A stretch of DNA of 8,703 nucleotides, from the NCBI GenBank assembly GCA_946610835.1, contig CAMOCU010000028.1:1-8703 (forward strand), in the 5' to 3' direction. The translations under genes were made by a program, and so were the position numbers. How positions within the stretch are numbered: the stretch's first letter is position 1; each line of letters begins with the position of its first letter. The DNA comes from an uncultured Clostridia bacterium. Its GTDB lineage: Bacteria; Bacillota; Clostridia; Oscillospirales; Acutalibacteraceae. The notes under the pieces are model-generated. The model saw nothing but the letters and a program-made list of their open reading frames with translations. It did no database searches and was not told the DNA's origin. Below are positions 6,993 to 8,703 of the stretch, piece after piece.

Positions 6993-6997
6993 GGAGG
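6993..6997 (+). promoter_or_regulatory. Ribosome binding site that decides the lipoprotein start
   Basis: GGAGG is followed by four in-frame ATGs nearby (6984 upstream; 6999, 7005 and 7011 downstream). Only 7005 has good spacing (7 nt) and gives a normal lipoprotein signal peptide. Confidence 0.75.
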
Positions 6998-7004
6998 AAT
7001 GCGT

Positions 7005-8177
7005 ATGAGAATGAAGAAGATCCTTTGTCTGCTCTTTGCTGCAGCGGTAAGCGTGTCCATGCTTTCCGCCTGCGGGCAGGAAACGCAGGCACAGCCCCAG
7101 ACGCAAACGGAAACTGCGGCAGCCGTTGACGAGGACGGGCAGAACCCGGTGATGAATTTCATCGGCAATTACCGGTCGGATCGCTGCACGCTGCTGCTGG
7201 AAGCGGATGGAATGTCCGGCGCGAAGGTGACGGCACATCAAACCAACGATGCCGCAATGGCGACAGACGCCGCAGAATGGGAACTGAGCGGCGAGTTTGA
7301 CGAGGTTAGTATGCGCATCACGTATACAAATGCCGTCAAAAAGCTCGTTTCCTATACGCAAGCCGGGGAAGTCGCCGGGGAATCGGTTGTGTATCAGAAC
7401 GGCTCGGGCTATATTCGCCTGAACGATAACGGTACGCTGACGTGGCATGACGACAACGATCCCGAACTCGCTTCCAGAACATTCGGATACGTTTTGCCGG
7501 ATGATCTTACACAGCCGGTCGAGGATATTCCTTCGACAACGTCTGCACCTGTGGCCACAACGCCTGCTGTGATCCCCCAGACCAGAGTGTCTGCAACGGC
7601 TGCCCGCGCGACCGGCACGACGAAGGTTGCGCCGCCCATTACAACAAGCACGACCAAACCGGCGGCAACAACCGCCACGACGCAGCCGACGACAACCACA
7701 ACCACAATCAAACCGACGACAACCACAACCAAACCGAACGCTACAACAACAACGACCAAGCCAACGGTTGCGACGACCCAGCCGACCACGAAACCTGCCG
7801 CATCCTCTACAACCGAAGAGAGTGTGCAGAAACCGTTGGCGAACTATGCCGGAACATATCAGGCCGGCCGATGCAGCCTGACCATCACGCCGAACGGCAA
7901 GAATGATGCGACGATAACCGCAACATGGGGCAACAGCGCCTCCTCTGCGGCGGAATGGAAGATGCATGCAAGCTATATCGAAGATACGCAGCGTCTGACT
8001 TACAGCGACTGCACGAAGAAAACCGCAACTTACGACGAGAACGGCAACGTTGTTGAGGAAAAAGTGGACTATTCGGGCGGCGTTGGTCGGTTGCAGCTGT
8101 TTGGCGACGGCACGTTGCGTTGGGAAAATGAAGAAGAAACGGACGTGTTTGCCGGAATGGTATTTTCAAGGGGTTAA
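7005..8177 (+). CDS. Lipoprotein with two copies of one beta-rich domain joined by a Thr/Pro linker
   Basis: A 390-aa protein anchored to the outer face of the membrane. The signal peptide MRMKKILCLLFAAAVSVSM leads to lipobox LSAC, with C23 as the lipidated residue. A Gln/Thr spacer runs to about 48. Domain 1 (about 50-160) and domain 2 (about 279-388) are clearly related. Shared positions include G54/G283, Y56/Y285, RC at 60-61/289-290, AAEW at 89-92/315-318, TY at 106-107/332-333, KK at 112-113/338-339, E126/E352, Y130/Y356, GTL at 143-145/369-371 and W147/W373. They are separated by about 115 residues rich in Thr, Pro and Ala (TTTTKP-type repeats), probably an extended spacer. I do not recognise a named family. 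The regular spacing of aromatic and Gly residues suggests an all-beta ligand-binding or adhesion fold. It is cotranscribed with the HAD gene (26-nt gap) and probably with the DUF5684 gene (31-nt gap). Confidence 0.85.
   Translation: MRMKKILCLLFAAAVSVSMLSACGQETQAQPQTQTETAAAVDEDGQNPVMNFIGNYRSDRCTLLLEADGMSGAKVTAHQTNDAAMATDAAEWELSGEFDEVSMRITYTNAVKKLVSYTQAGEVAGESVVYQNGSGYIRLNDNGTLTWHDDNDPELASRTFGYVLPDDLTQPVEDIPSTTSAPVATTPAVIPQTRVSATAARATGTTKVAPPITTSTTKPAATTATTQPTTTTTTIKPTTTTTKPNATTTTTKPTVATTQPTTKPAASSTTEESVQKPLANYAGTYQAGRCSLTITPNGKNDATITATWGNSASSAAEWKMHASYIEDTQRLTYSDCTKKTATYDENGNVVEEKVDYSGGVGRLQLFGDGTLRWENEEETDVFAGMVFSRG
7611..7800 (+). repeat. Low-complexity Thr/Pro/Lys-coding repeat
   Basis: ACA/ACC/ACG-rich DNA codes for TT-KP style repeats inside the lipoprotein. 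A 19-nt stretch starting CCGACGACAACC occurs at 7686-7704 and again exactly at 7713-7731, a 27-nt period equal to nine codons, so copy-number change would keep the frame. Such stretches vary in length between strains in many secreted proteins. Variation here is inferred, not seen. Confidence 0.75.
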
Positions 8178-8208
8178 TTTCAATCTATAATAGAAAGGGA
8201 AGATGATC

Positions 8209-8619
8209 ATGGATTATAATTCACAGCTTTTGGAGATGTTTCAGAATATGTCCGCGTTGGAGCAAAAAGTTTTTGCTTTTGTCCTTTGTGCGGTGTGCTT
8301 GCTCTTGGTGGTTGCGGAATGGCTGATTTTCATCAAGGCCGGCGAAAAGGGCTGGAAGTCGCTCATTCCTTTGTACAGAACTTATTTGCTGGTCAAAATT
8401 GCTGACGGAAATGGCTGGAAATTCCTGCTGCTCCTCATTCCGTTTGTCAACATCGTGTACGTGATCCTGCTGAATATTCGTCTGGCCAAAGCGTTTGGCA
8501 AGGGCGGTCTGTTCGCACTTGGACTGCTTCTTGTCCCGAACCTTTTCACTTTGATTCTCGGCTTTGGTAAGGCGCAGTACATTGCTCCTCGCGGAGAGGC
8601 GCACAAGCTTGGCGCATAA
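8209..8619 (+). CDS. Small multi-pass membrane protein, DUF5684-like
   Basis: A 136-aa protein with three or four hydrophobic segments: about 21-43, 70-90 and 100-120 (the last two may each pack differently). The signature region GWKSLIPLYRTYLLVKI (48-64), the LIPFVNIVYVILLNIRLAKAFGKGG stretch and LLLVPNLFTLILGFGKAQY match the DUF5684 family of small membrane proteins as I know it; its function is not established. The frame is also open from ATG 8203, but AAAGGGA (8194-8200) lies only 2 nt before that and 8 nt before 8209, so I chose 8209. It is the third gene in the tightly spaced HAD-lipoprotein set. The 84 nt after it show no gene and no convincing terminator. Confidence 0.85.
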   Translation: MDYNSQLLEMFQNMSALEQKVFAFVLCAVCLLLVVAEWLIFIKAGEKGWKSLIPLYRTYLLVKIADGNGWKFLLLLIPFVNIVYVILLNIRLAKAFGKGGLFALGLLLVPNLFTLILGFGKAQYIAPRGEAHKLGA

Positions 8620-8703
8620 ATCGCTGAACCCGCTTGCAATGCATTCGGCGACGAACCGAAATCAACACAACAAAGCCAAACAGGACTTGCCCGGTTAAAA
8701 GGC

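Noticed and set aside
6987..7967. 326-codon minus-strand frame rich in Cys, Arg and Gly
   Set aside because: The striking composition is the antisense reading of the Thr/Pro linker repeats, not a metal-binding protein.
8163..8191. TTTTCA - 17 nt - TATAAT promoter in front of the DUF5684 gene
   Set aside because: The predicted transcript start (about 8198) would fall inside the ribosome binding site, so the transcript would lack a working leader. Read-through from the lipoprotein gene is simpler.
8644..8660. TTCGG/CCGAA hairpin after the last gene
   Set aside because: Only a 5-bp stem with a 7-nt loop and no following T-run, so not a convincing terminator.

Overview
The window looks like a chromosomal segment from a gut-type anaerobic Clostridia, most likely Oscillospiraceae/Ruminococcaceae. 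This is inferred from strong AGGAGG-type ribosome binding sites, moderate GC, an ISSAGLR-type STAS protein, a DUF5684-type membrane protein, a lipoprotein with a Thr/Pro linker, and a secreted enzyme ending in a short CPVCGETH-type Cys/His tail. No rRNA, tRNA, mobile element, CRISPR array, integrase or convincing rho-independent terminator was found.

Layout. Positions 55-2070 (minus strand) encode a secreted glycoside hydrolase with a DUF5060-like beta domain, a DUF4038/apiosidase-like barrel and a C-terminal beta domain. A divergent promoter region (about 2071-2389) separates it from a secreted GH3 beta-N-acetylhexosaminidase of the NagZ type (2390-4453). The GH3 promoter is a very good extended -10 promoter followed by a leader of about 180 nt. 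A candidate promoter at 4461-4489 then precedes a two-gene unit: a 211-aa protein that may be a diverged GHKL/anti-sigma-kinase-like protein (4602-5237) and a STAS anti-anti-sigma-type protein (5255-5554). After a 293-nt gap come three closely spaced genes for envelope proteins: an exported or membrane-anchored HAD-family phosphatase-like protein (5848-6978), a lipoprotein built from two copies of the same domain joined by a Thr/Pro linker (7005-8177), and a small DUF5684-like membrane protein (8209-8619).

How the genes may work together. The two glycosidases are both exported and probably act on extracellular or cell-wall glycans, but they have separate promoters on opposite strands. The 211-aa/STAS pair has the shape of a partner-switching module, although neither a sigma factor nor a PP2C phosphatase is nearby. 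The HAD-lipoprotein-DUF5684 set looks like an operon at the cell surface with unknown purpose.

No defence system or obviously new large machine is present. The best leads are the internally duplicated lipoprotein domain, the diverged kinase-like partner of the STAS protein, the Cys/His C-terminal tail of the GH3 enzyme, and a decayed zinc-ribbon coding stretch running in frame into the HAD gene.
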